A stretch of DNA of 64,000 nt from Fasciola hepatica. Taxonomy: Eukaryota > Platyhelminthes > Trematoda > Plagiorchiida > Fasciolidae. Under the pieces are notes generated by a model that made no database searches, was not told the DNA's origin, and worked only from the letters and a program-made list of their open reading frames with translations. How positions within the stretch are numbered: position 1 is the stretch's first letter; each line of letters begins with the position of its first letter. Location of the stretch: the NCBI GenBank assembly GCA_948099385.1, contig CANUEZ040000028.1, forward strand, positions 3,472,001-3,536,000. The letters are read 5' to 3'. The translations under genes and the position numbers were made by a program. Positions 22,546-34,916 of this stretch are shown piece by piece.

Positions 22546-23079
22546 TTATGCTTCTCGACTGTGTAAGCCGTATGGACGTGTTCTGTGCTGTTGAGGAAGT
22601 GTTTGATCCGGGGTGTGTGCATTCTCAGTAGGGACACAGTCGCTGTCTTCCTGAGCTGGATTTGTGGATGAATCAGTCACAATGTCATCAGTGCAAATGG
22701 GTTCGTGGGTGTCTGTAAGTAAAGTGTGTTCGGGAGACACAAATTGACAATGACCTGGAGGTGCTAAATTGTACAGTGAAACAGTTCCTTCTCTTCCATC
22801 CTCGAAACGAACGTGTATGTATTGTGGATTGCGATCGAACAATTCCACTTCATCTATCACGGGGTCATACTTCGATGATGTGACACTCCGGCGCAAGACC
22901 ACGGGGCCCGGCGTAGTGAGCGAAGTTGGTAGTAGTATCTCCGAAGTCGACTTCCGATTATGAGAAAAACCAGTCGTGAGGCGTGGCGTTAGTTGTATTA
23001 CACAGCAACGACCGGATAGAACGTAGCGCACCCAGAAACACAAAGTCCCACTAAGGCACAGCAGGACCTTTGATTTCAA
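22546..23079 (-). pseudogene. Gypsy-type Pol C-terminus
   Basis: The frame has LRRSVTSSKYDPVIDEVE followed by HVRFEDGREGTVSLYNLAPP. This resembles the C-terminal chromodomain-like end of Gypsy Pol in flatworms, which reads 'YAHVR..DGRETTVSLRDLAP'. The tail is Ser/Thr/Pro-rich and ends near RTRPYG. The first 40 residues look unrelated, and there is no integrase core directly upstream. It is a fragment without LTRs that I can identify. Confidence 0.55.
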
Positions 23080-23397
23080 CGAAAGAGATATGGCTTACCA
23101 GGTTGTCCCATTCATTCACTGAACTTGCCTATTTCATTGTGGATTGTATGGCGCAGTTGCACTAGTTAAAATTTCCCTCACGGTAAGGAATGCTCGAAGT
23201 TTTACAGACAAGAACGATTAGCCGCGATCAGAGTGAATGTAGAAGGGCATGTCGAACAATGCGACCAGCTGACGGAAACAATCAATCACAATAGGTGCAG
23301 ACATGTATGTGAAAGCAAACCAAAATGGAATGGGGAGTACTCATCGAAAATGGTTAGCAAATACATCCTCTGCGTTGAAGGAAGTAAAGGTCCCTAA

Positions 23398-26300
23398 CAT
23401 CATCATCATACAGCGTTAAACAGTAGGGCAAGCCCCACTGACCATTGCCTTTCTCACCATCTTGCACATTGAAATAGAAAGTATGATTATACAAGATGGA
23501 CAGGGAGTGGACCTATATGGGTGGGAAAAGAAAAGAATGCCCTAGTAGCCAACACACAGAATACACAGTCTAACTGTACAAACAAACATCGATCAGTCAT
23601 TCTGATTTGATAGAAAGTGACAACACGATCGCCACTGTTCTTTGTTCACGACCATATCCTTCAGTGTATACAGCCAACTGGTAGACGCATCTTCTGGACC
23701 CCAACCACGAAGACGTGAAGCACCTACTTTTCCCAAGTCTGCTGTACATTTTCTCATTCCTCGTTGCAAAGTCATCTGTTGACATCCACGTGGTCTCTTC
23801 CACTACCTAGGAGGAACGGAAAAGAGGACACGGTATGGTAGACGTGTGTTCGCCGAACGTAACACGTGCCCCAACCAACGAAGTCTACTAATCTGAATAC
23901 AGTGACAAAACGTTCTCCGAATTAATACCAAATACTCGCTTTCTGACCTCATCATTACTCACTCGCCTAGTCCACCCAATCTTAGCGATTCTACGTAAAC
24001 ATCGGTGGCCGAAAACCTCAAGACAACGAATATCTTCAGCACTCAGACTCAAAGTCTCGCAACCATACAACAAAACTGAACGCACTGCGGCACAGTATAG
24101 ACGACCTTTCAACTTCAGTGAAATATCAGGTCGGCACAACAAGTGCTTCAGTCCAGCGTACGCCGCTCGAGCCTTGGATATCCGCGTACTCACCTCTTCT
24201 ACTGTGCTTCCATCCGTCGTCACGCTGCTATCGAGGTGAGTGAACCGGTCGACATTTGCCAGCACCTCCCCATCGAGCATCAAGCTCGGAACCGTTGACG
24301 TCCAATCTTGTAACATCACTTTACGCTCTGGAGGTGCAAAGCGCATGCCGAATGGAGCTACAGCTATTGAGAGTCTATCCAGTGCACGTTGAGCATGTTC
24401 CGTGGATTCCAACAAGCAGACAACGTCGTCCGTTTAATCTAGGTCACACAGATTTCTACTATTTCCTAGTTCGACGCCCACATCCTGAAGATTTTGCAGC
24501 GCAACCCCCGTTATCTCGTTCATGATGAAGTTGAACAGCAGTGTAGATATGGGACATTCCTGTCGAACACCGCTGGTCGTTTCCAACCGACCGGATAGTT
24601 CACCGTAAACTCTAATGCGGTCAGAAGCATGAGAATACAACGATCTCAGTAAGTTCACAAACTTCTGGGGCATATCTCTTCGATGAAGAGCACTGAGAAG
24701 CGCTGCTCGATCAACTGAATCGAAGACGCCTTTCAGGTCTAAGGAAACCATTATTCTCGGCCGGCGGTGTGTGTGACGCGTTTCAAGTAGTCGGCGAAAA
24801 GTAAAAATCTGGTCGATGCATCCTCGACCTGGGCACAATCCAACCTGCTGTTCGCGGGTGTTCCTCTCGTGAGCCGGTGTCAGACGGTGCAGCGGAATCG
24901 AGGCTAATACTTTGGTGACTATCGGAATTAAGCTAATCCCACGTATTCCGTTCTTGAAGATGGGAACAATCAATGACTCGCTCCATAATCACGGAATGCG
25001 CTCATCGTTCCAAATGTCACGGAGAAAGACGGCAAATGGTTTTATCAAAGCATCTTTACGCAGTTTGAAAAGAATTGGGGAAAGTTTGTTGGGACCGGCC
25101 GCTTTCCCTCGCCTCAGTAATCGAATGCTTCCGATAGGGGCTCAAGTGATACCACCCAAGAAGTCACAGTTGTTGACACAGGAGTAACTACACTAGCGTG
25201 TGGCCAGCTAAACTATTCCTTGAAGTATTCGGCCCAACGGGCAAGCTTTTGATGTTTGCCATGGATGAGTTCTCCATTTCTATCGCAAGTCGTTTCACTG
25301 ACCTGGGTGTGCCGTCCACCGCTGTCATGAATAAGTTTGAACAGTCTTAGACTGTTACCTGAAGCAGCTGCTATTTCCATTTTATCGGCTACCTTGACCC
25401 ACCAATTTTCACGATCATTCTTAAGGCTTTTCGTAATTTGCCTTCGTAGCTTTCTCTGCATCTTATTCATCTCCTTACAGTTCGAGCGCTGACGCTTTTG
25501 CTCCATTATGCTTAGCGACTCTTGCGAGATCCAGTGTCTTTGATGGACAACGGATCTAGGACCACAGGCAAAACCTGCTGCTAAGTGTATTGCCTGTTTG
25601 GTATGAGTCCAATGCTCATCTGCATTACTGTTCGTCGTAGATCCTAGCTCATGTGCTAACTTCTGCTCATAACGGGTGCGTACTTCTGGATCATGCATAC
25701 GTTGCACGGCTAATCGGGCTTGCGGTTTGCGACGATGACCATGGAGCTGAAGAGATAATCTCATTAAAACTAATGCATGGTCTGACTTTACGTACGTGGA
25801 CTAGTAAGATCTGCAGTTCTGAACAGAAGAGCGCCACCGGTAGCTTACGGCAATTTGACCAATCTGACTTAGAGTACCTGTAGAGTTAGAGCGCCATTTC
25901 ACTGTGCGACGCGAGCTGTGTCGGAAATTGGTGCTAGACGAGAACAATCGATTGTCTGCACAAAACTGGGAAGCCTATCCCCGTTATCTGTACGCTCAGC
26001 GGGTAAAGCACAACGCCCACCTAAACAAGCTTCTGACCTACTAAGTTTGCCAACTTGTGCATTGAAGTCACCAGCTAGCACTACAATGTCAGAACCTTTA
26101 CTACTGCAAACCAGGGTGGCGAGTTCATCATAGAACTCATCTTTCTACGTGTCAGAGCTGCAGTCTGTTGGGGCTTACGCCGAGATCACAAACAAACTGC
26201 GCTTAACACAACTATCTTCTCGAACGCCAACTGAACCCTGGAGTCTCTTAGCACATAAACGACTGTTGACAGGGATCCAGTCTAAAAGGGCAGCCTCAGC

Positions 26301-27042
26301 CTTGTCAGTCAAGACTATTCCTACACCACGTTGACCCGCAGCTCTAGCTACTTCGTCTCCTGAAGTGCGCAGAAAATAACTCGATGAGATACCAGGAGCA
26401 GTTAGTTGAATCACACTGCTCGAATCCTGGATATCCGTTCCACTAATGCAGCAGACATCAATCTTCAGAGAGGTCATTGTGAGGGCTGGGCACGCCTGCT
26501 GACCAGCCTGCATGAGTGTACGCACGTTGAAGAAGCCAAGATTCAAAGGCTGACGAGGCTTGAGAAAATGTGAGTTACCAGACAGTGGATTATTTCCGAC
26601 AATATTTGACAATAAATCGTTGCGAGTATCGACCGTGTTATCGGTGGGAGCATCATGGGTGGATAGGTGGGGCAAAGAGGTGGTTAGGGATAGAAGATAA
26701 TGGTTGAATAAAAGAGAGGGAACTCTGAGCAGTAGCCCACTTATCACTACCCACCCCGCTCGATGCAATGGGCAGCGCGGTCCTGATTATCCTGCGCGAC
26801 GACCGATGCAGTATGGAATTCCTTTTATTCGTGCAGTTCATGGGAGATGTCAAACGGGTACTGCTAGGGTGTCCAGCCACAAAGCAGGAGAACGATTAGG
26901 GTCCTCATCCAAAGCCTTCAGTTCTAACAAGAACCTATCTGCAAGGCAGCGGAATGGCTTAGTGGAAGCCCGTTTGCTTGGATCAATTATTCTTCCACTG
27001 ATTTTGCCGATTGAGTTGCTAGCTCGAATCGACCTCCAACTG
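23398..27042 (-). mobile_element. RTE-like non-LTR retrotransposon, copy 2
   Basis: This is the longest RTE copy in the window. The 5' untranslated end is at about 27,042-26,770, the endonuclease frame at 26,768-26,175, AGDFNAQ near 26,070, the linker frame at 25,764-25,213, and the RT at 24,973-23,888. The C-terminus is frameshifted from 23,803, and the 3' tail of (ATC)n on + is at 23,399-23,411. It is very similar by eye to copy 1. It shares that copy's stops after ...FVISA, ...EYFKE and ...DERIP, and has its own TAA in place of the tyrosine of the RT active-site box. The 5' end abuts the Gypsy relic at 27,054. Confidence 0.87.
23888..24973 (-). pseudogene. Reverse transcriptase remnant of RTE-like copy 2
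   Basis: Two frames meet at a TAA at about 24,436-24,438. The upstream part has LDLKGVFDSVD and SGVRQECP. The downstream part starts just after the active-site aspartates and continues to the WTRRVSNDEVRKR region. The stop falls exactly where copy 1 has the tyrosine of YTDD, which inactivates the RT in this copy independently of the stops shared with copy 1. Confidence 0.85.
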
Positions 27043-27053
27043 AACATGTGGGT

Positions 27054-28482
27054 CTACGGTGAGAACATCGGCTTGGACTTATTCCAACTTAGGGTTTTCG
27101 AACACATTAGTAAATCGCCTAGCAATGTGCGAGTGATAATGAGGGACTTAATTTTGTTTGAACAATGTGAAATCCGGTGGGAATAACAGGCAAGCATTCC
27201 AACAACTTGCTGTCGCACTTTGAAGTCACCGGGCGGTGGCACTTCGAAGAGAGACTTAAATCGATCCGATTCAGTTTTTATCTGTCTGAAAGATATTTCG
27301 TAGTCATGCAGTTTTATCGTGTTAGTATCGAAAGCGCACTTGCTTTGATTCATTACTAGTGCACACTTCTCTGCAACCTCGAAGAATCGCTTCAGACGTC
27401 GATCGTATTTTTCCGAGTCCTTGTCACAGACGGTTATGCTATCGACGTATGTAACGGTTTCCTCAAGTTTCTTATCACGGATCAGCCCATCGACTACAAG
27501 TCGAAAGCAGGCAATCCCATTAGCCACACCAGGTGGGATGCGCCTGAACTGATAAAGATTGCCGCAGGCCTCAAAAGCAGTTCCGATCTGACACATGTAG
27601 ATGTTAGCACTACATTGTGGTAGGATGCTTCAATATTCCACCGGTTATAAATGAAGATGGATTCTGAAAAGTAGACTTCAAAACTCCCAGCATCAATCAA
27701 CGCCTTGAGCGGTAATCCATTAACAAAGACATTGGTGATTGTTTTCGATAAGCGTTTGGGTGCAGCTGCAGAAGTGACGGACGTAAGGAGAGTTCTGACT
27801 GCAGATGCAGAGTATTTGAAGTTACCAGTCGACTGACAAGGCTTCCGATAGTGTCCCTTTTTCCACAAGATTCGCGGATGGCCTTTCATGTCGGGCAGGT
27901 GTATCGGAGGTACAAATTTGAGCGACAGAAGCAGCATGTACGTGTGGTTGACGCTACGGCGGTCTCTTTGTCTTGCGCATTATCCGAATATTTGTGTGAT
28001 GGTTGGTCAACAGTGGATGCGCATGGACTGGAGACGAATCTCGAGTGGTATTGTAACGAAGAAGGCAAGACGGGTGAGGAACATCTGTATTTGGGTGACC
28101 AAACAAGTAAAGTCGGTGAAACATGTACGATCGCTTGCATAGTTCTTTTTCCAAACCACTCCAGCAACACTCATCCTCCGGCTACCTGAGCTCTTCAGCT
28201 GGGTTCTGGCCGACTGCCTGTGGCCATTAGCTTGATTTTTATGCGCACTATTTCCGTTCGGCCAATCCGATTGTTCAGGTTCACGGCTTGATCGGTAGCC
28301 TCTCACATCGGTTATCTTGCTTGCTGCCTGATATCCCGCTGTGTTCCATCTACTACTCCGTACGCCTCTTCTTGTCTAATAAGGAATACTTCCGGTATAT
28401 CCACCGTCTGTTTTTGGTCTAAGGTTCTCGGTTTGATATTTGCATCGTTTTGTGGCTCCAGCATTTCCCGCTACAATATGAC
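27054..28482 (-). pseudogene. Gypsy retroelement relic: Gag end, protease, RT
   Basis: On the minus strand there is a basic, degenerate Gag C-terminal region (28,306-28,007). A decayed zinc-knuckle-like stretch follows near 27,870 (GHYRKPCQ), then an aspartic-protease block with ALIDAGS where D-T/S-G is usual. The RT frame 27,596-27,054 has CGNLYQFRRIPPGVANG and the active-site box YVDS where YVDD/N is expected. It ends against RTE copy 2. A Gag fragment of similar type lies on the far side of the LTR array, at 32,297-32,760, so the array may have inserted into this older copy. All parts are mutated. Confidence 0.75.
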
Positions 28483-28680
28483 TGGTAATTAGGAACCGAA
28501 CTAGAGTAGTCGTACTATTCGCAATGAACGCAATATAGCTCCTGCCCGAATTACGCGTAATTGAAGATCAAAAACACCGACTGGGTGGGCACACACTCGA
28601 ACTCGTATTCTGCGCACTCCTAATGTACAAAAACATACAGACGCAACAAAACAGCATGAAGTGGTCATTAACAATTACCA
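28483..28680 (-). repeat. Gypsy-derivative LTR 1
   Basis: 198 bp, TG…CA with inverted ends TGGTAATT/AATTACCA. On the minus strand it is preceded by a purine-rich run (gctgcggcggatg), the expected position of the polypurine tract, so it acts as the 3' LTR of the first unit. Confidence 0.85.
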
Positions 28681-30290
28681 CATCCGCCGCAGCTAGAATG
28701 AAGTTCAGTTTTTGTAATTAGGGCGTTCTTTGTTCTGTAAACGTTCCGATCTTCGGACCGTTTCCGTTGAAATGGAACTTGAACTGGGATCATATACATT
28801 TGGAAAGACTCAGAAAGATCAGAATTAGTATCAACCGGATTACAATCTGAAACAGAATTAAAGGCAATCTGATCTACATGTCTTCGATGAATGGAACCAT
28901 CATTGAGATCCAAAATCTAACTAAGTGTTTTCCCAATTTGTCGAATACAACGTCTGTTGAGGGTCTCAAATCATTTCCTCTGTGGTAAGCAACTTCCGAG
29001 GACTCGAGTTGGAGTAAATTAATGCGTAGTGTACGGCTCTTGAACAGTCTCACCGGACTACTGCCCGTAGTTGAATGGACAGAATTGCGATAATGCATTG
29101 GGAAATTGTCCGCAGTTCGCTCGAGATCACTAAATGTTCCCGCATTGGTGTATTTGACAGCACTCCTTAAAGTTCGCACAAAATTTTCAGCAATGTCATT
29201 CGACTGCGGATGACGTGGACGAGTCAACACATGATGGCGACTCACAGACTTCAATCAGTTTGTCACCTTTTCAGCAGTGAAATGACTCCCGTTATCAGTA
29301 ACCCATACATATGGTACTCCTTCCCGGCTAAACGTCTTGCGAAGTGGTTATAGTAAGATAAGAGCTCGATGAAGTGGTGAAATAAACCTCTGGTGACTTG
29401 GAATAAAACCGATGATAACGAGGGAGTAGTAACTGTACAGGAATGGTTCGCAGTAATCAGCATGAACACGCTGCGAGGTTTCGCATGATATGGGCCACGG
29501 AGTACACTTGGAAAGTTCGGAATGAATTTTATGCACACAGTCGATGCAACGTTTAGCAAACTGGCATAAATCACTGTTCAGTTCAGGCCACCAACAGGTA
29601 AGCCGGGCCAAGGATTTCATCCTTTTAATGCCAAGATGTTCGGAATGCAAATCAGTCAAAACGGCCGACCGCAATGCAGGTGGTATAATAATACGATCAT
29701 TGAAAGACAAAACACTATCACAAGTCACAGGAATGCCTCCGTAACGCTTGTAAAACTCCGGGAATCGACGTTTGATATCCACTTTCCAACCATGTCGAAC
29801 GCAAGACAGAATAGCATGATAATACTTCCGAGTTTCACGAACTAGATCGGATCGATCTAAAGGAAGTGGCTGGGTTAACCAACAGTCAGAGGAGGTTTCT
29901 TCCGAAGTGGCGTAACGAGGCAGATAGTCCGCATGAGGAATAGTTTTTGCTTTACGATGTTGAATATCATAAGAATATGCGCTAAGAGTAACATTTCACC
30001 GTTGAACCATGGCTGCGAATGATTTCGCTAACGAAACGTGTGGATCGTAAATGAACTTCAACGCCGCATGATGAGTCACTAACGTGAAGTGTGACCCAAA
30101 CAAGTATTTGTAGTCGAGTGACTGCCCAAAACACAGCTTAAGCCTCGCGTTGTCTGTGAATATCCACGTTCTGCATGAATAAGTCGACGCGAAATGTACA
30201 GCACCGGATGATCATCCTGTGTTGAGCACGCTCCGCTGTCAGTGGGAGAAGCATCCGTACAGGTCCGAATCCTGCCCCCGACACTAGATG
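28681..30290 (-). pseudogene. RNase H-integrase internal segment, unit 1
   Basis: The minus-strand order is a tRNA-like primer site (about 30,262-30,286), RNase H with TDASPTDSG and VTHHAALKF, and the zinc-binding domain HSEHLGIKRMK…CQFAKRCIDC (frame 29,782-29,348). The integrase core follows, with VHADYCEPF, TDNGSHFTAE (another frame) and NDIAENFVRTL. The chromodomain-like end DGSIHRRHVDQ is in the frame 28,913-28,668. A TGA replaces a tryptophan codon at about 29,996, and there are at least three frameshifts. All units in the window share the TGA and the same frame structure, so the sequence was amplified after it had lost coding capacity. Confidence 0.8.
30262..30286 (-). other. tRNA-like primer-binding site beside LTR 2
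   Basis: On the + strand, ggtccgaatcctgcccc followed by cgacacta reads like the T-loop, acceptor arm and near-CCA end of a tRNA. Its complement starts a few bases inside the LTR, where an LTR element has its primer-binding site. One base differs from a perfect CCA complement. The same sequence lies beside LTR 3 (about 32,070-32,094) and in array 2 near 54,404-54,428 and 56,212-56,236. Confidence 0.6.
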
Positions 30291-30488
30291 TGGTAATTAA
30301 GAACCGAACTAGAGTAGTCGTACTATTCGCAATGAACGCAATATAGCTCCTGCCCGAATTACGCGTAATTGAAGATCAAAAACACCGACTGGGTGGGCAC
30401 ACACTCGAACTCGTATTCTGCGCACTCCTAATGTACAAAAACATACAGACGCAACAAAACAGCATGAAGTGGTCATTAACAATTACCA
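30291..30488 (-). repeat. Gypsy-derivative LTR 2
   Basis: 198 bp. It is shared between the two tandem units, serving as 5' LTR of unit 1 and 3' LTR of unit 2. It is nearly identical to LTR 1, with a one-base difference near its start (taattaag against taattagg). Confidence 0.85.
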
Positions 30489-32098
30489 CATCCGCCGCAG
30501 CTAGAATGAAGTTCAGTTTTTGTAATTAGGGCGTTCTTTGTTCTGTAAACGTTCCGATCTTCGGACCGTTTCCGTTGAAATGGAACTTGAACTGGGATCA
30601 TATACATTTGGAAAGACTCAGAAAGATCAGAATTAGTATCAACCGGATTACAATCTGAAACAGAATTAAAGGCAATCTGATCTACATGTCTTCGATGAAT
30701 GGAACCATCATTGAGATCCAAAATCTAACTAAGTGTTTTCCCAATTTGTCGAATACAACGTCTGTTGAGGGTCTCAAATCATTTCCTCTGTGGTAAGCAA
30801 CTTCCGAGGACTCGAGTTGGAGTAAATTAATGCGTAGTGTACGGCTCTTGAACAGTCTCACCGGACTACTGCCCGTAGTTGAATGGACAGAATTGCGATA
30901 ATGCATTGGGAAATTGTCCGCAGTTCGCTCGAGATCACTAAATGTTCCCGCATTGGTGTATTTGACAGCACTCCTTAAAGTTCGCACAAAATTTTCAGCA
31001 ATGTCATTCGACTGCGGATGACGTGGACGAGTCAACACATGATGGCAACTCACAGACTTCAATCAGTTTGTCACCTTTTCAGCAGTGAAATGACTCCCGT
31101 TATCAGTAACCCATACATATGGTACTCCTTCCCGGCTAAACGTCTTGCGAAGTGGTTATAGTAAGATAAGAGCTCGATGAAGTGGTGAAATAAACCTCTG
31201 GTGACTTGGAATAAAACCGATGATAACGAGGGAGTAGTAACTGTACAGGAATGGTTCGCAGTAATCAGCATGAACACGCTGCGAGGTTTCGCATGATATG
31301 GGCCACGGAGTACACTTGGAAAGTTCGGAATGAATTTTATGCACACAGTCGATGCAACGTTTAGCAAACTGGCATAAATCACTGTTCAGTTCAGGCCACC
31401 AACAGGTAAGCCGGGCCAAGGATTTCATCCTTTTAATGCCAAGATGTTCGGAATGCAAATCAGTCAAAACGGCCGACCGCAATGCAGGTGGTATAATAAT
31501 ACGATCATTGAAAGACAAAACACTATCACAAGTCACAGGAATGCCTCCGTAACGCTTGTAAAACTCCGGGAATCGACGTTTGATATCCACTTTCCAACCA
31601 TGTCGAACGCAAGACAGAATAGCATGATAATACTTCCGAGTTTCACGAACTAGATCGGATCGATCTAAAGGAAGTGGCTGGGTTAACCAACAGTCAGAGG
31701 AGGTTTCTTCCGAAGTGGCGTAACGAGGCAGATAGTCCGCATGAGGAATAGTTTTTGCTTTACGATGTTGAATATCATAAGAATATGCGCTAAGAGTAAC
31801 ATTTCACCGTTGAACCATGGCTGCGAATGATTTCGCTAACGAAACGTGTGGATCGTAAATGAACTTCAACGCCGCATGATGAGTCACTAACGTGAAGTGT
31901 GACCCAAACAAGTATTTGTAGTCGAGTGACTGCCCAAAACACAGCTTAAGCCTCGCGTTGTCTGTGAATATCCACGTTCTGCATGATTAAGTCGACGCGA
32001 AATGCACAGCACCGGATGATCATCCTGTGTTGAGCACGCTCCGCTGTCAGTGGGAGAAGCATCCGTACAGGTCCGAATCCTGCCCCCGACACTAGATG
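30489..32098 (-). pseudogene. RNase H-integrase internal segment, unit 2
   Basis: Same content and same breaks as unit 1. Differences seen include an Arg-to-Cys change in the integrase segment (KSVSCHH for KSVSRHH) and scattered single bases around 31,985-32,005. It has the same primer-binding-like sequence next to LTR 3. Confidence 0.8.
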
Positions 32099-32296
32099 TG
32101 GTAATTAAGAACCGAACTAGAGTAGTCGTACTATTCGCAATGAACGCAATATAGCTCCTGCCCGAGCTACGCGTGACTGAAGATCAAAAACACCGACTGG
32201 ATGGGCACATACTCGATCTCGTATTCTGGGCACTCGTAATTTACATAAACATACAGACGCAATAGAACAGCATGAAGTAGTCGTTAGCAATCATCA
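32099..32296 (-). repeat. Gypsy-derivative LTR 3 (divergent, chimeric)
   Basis: The first ~65 bp are as in LTR 1/2. The remainder carries about 15-20 substitutions and ends gcaatcatca. The same divergent right-hand part occurs in the last LTR of array 2 (56,241-56,433), so this is a second LTR subtype and not random decay. Confidence 0.8.
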
Positions 32297-32760
32297 CAAC
32301 GACCGGGTTTGCTTTTCGGCCATTTCAAGAGCTTCTGACTGTTCATATGCGAATTTGAGGTTGAGGGTTTTGTGCTCCACAAGACGTTACCCAATGGGGT
32401 CAGATACCATTCCAGCGATAAAAGCGTCCCTTACAGCGTCATCCAGGTGTTCTTCGGCAGTCACCGATTTAAAATTGCAATCTATAGCCAATAGCCTAAG
32501 TCTCTGTAGGAAATGGTCTAAGTTATCTCCAGTCTCTTGCATGCAAATGGCCAATAGATGATAGACGAGTACTTCATTCTTGGGTTGTATGTATATGAAC
32601 TGAAGTGTAGTTACTGTTGTATCGTATTCATGAACTTTGAAATAAATCTGTACACCGATGGGGAGACAGTCGATTATAGCTCCAGATTTATCTAGGTTGT
32701 GTAGAGAAATGGGATCGATGAAGTTGATCAATGTATGTGTTCAATCTTTCCAAGCATCGG
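32297..32760 (-). pseudogene. Gypsy Gag fragment
   Basis: The frame 32,731-32,387 contains KNEVLVYHLLAICMQETGDN followed by FLQRLRLLAIDCNFKSVTAE. It ends with a VRDAFIAGM motif, the pattern of Gypsy Gag capsid-like domains in flatworms ('RQQTGE..D.FL..L..LA.DC.FK.V…IRDAFI.G'). It lies 5' (minus sense) of LTR 3 and may be the other half of the relic at 27,054-28,482. No target duplication flanking the array is evident. Confidence 0.65.
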
Positions 32761-34542
<1,782 letters not shown>

Positions 34543-34916
34543 GGTACAGACATAGTGCCAACCAGACCATCGGATAGTAGGAAAACAATGTACGAAATAA
34601 AAGAGGACAGAGAAGTTGGGAAAAAAATCTCCCTAAAAGGTTTCCCCCTGCTGTGGAGACAGTACAGTTACCCCAATATAAAGGCACTGATTACAATAAT
34701 GTTATTATCATCCCCGAAAACATTCTACTTTTCTATTTGTTCTAGTTATCTATTTATGTGCCTATTTGAATCCGTATCTTATCGCGCCACGCCATACTGG
34801 CAACATCTACGTAGCTTCCCTCTGATTGATTGTGTAGTATGCAAGGATCAGCGTCTTCAGTCTTCAGGTAAAGGGCAGTGGGAAGTCATCCCGTATGAGC
34901 CCTATCACATCGTACT

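Larger units (their letters stand above)
28483..32296 (-). mobile_element. Tandem Gypsy deletion derivative, array 1 (LTR-I-LTR-I-LTR)
   Basis: Three 198-bp LTRs (28,483-28,680; 30,291-30,488; 32,099-32,296) alternate with two 1,610-bp internal segments, so the period is exactly 1,808 bp. LTRs begin TGGTAATT, and the first two end AATTACCA. The internal segment keeps, in minus-strand order, a tRNA-complementary primer-binding-like site, RNase H, integrase, a chromodomain-like end and a purine-rich tract. Gag, protease and RT are missing. The two internals differ at only a few bases by eye. The third LTR differs from the other two over its last 130 bp. A second, truncated array is at 53,218-56,433. 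Confidence 0.88.

Noticed and set aside
1682..27042. Alternative genetic code to explain the many in-frame stops
   Set aside because: All three stop codons occur, frameshifts accompany them, and the two host genes read normally with the standard code.
30255..30290. tRNA gene
   Set aside because: Only the T-loop and 3' acceptor-like part is present and it sits at the LTR boundary in all units, as a primer-binding site would; there is no D-arm or anticodon arm.
28483..32296. CRISPR-like array or satellite
   Set aside because: The repeats are 198-bp LTRs separated by nearly identical 1,610-bp coding-derived segments, which is a retroelement tandem and not short repeats with unique spacers.
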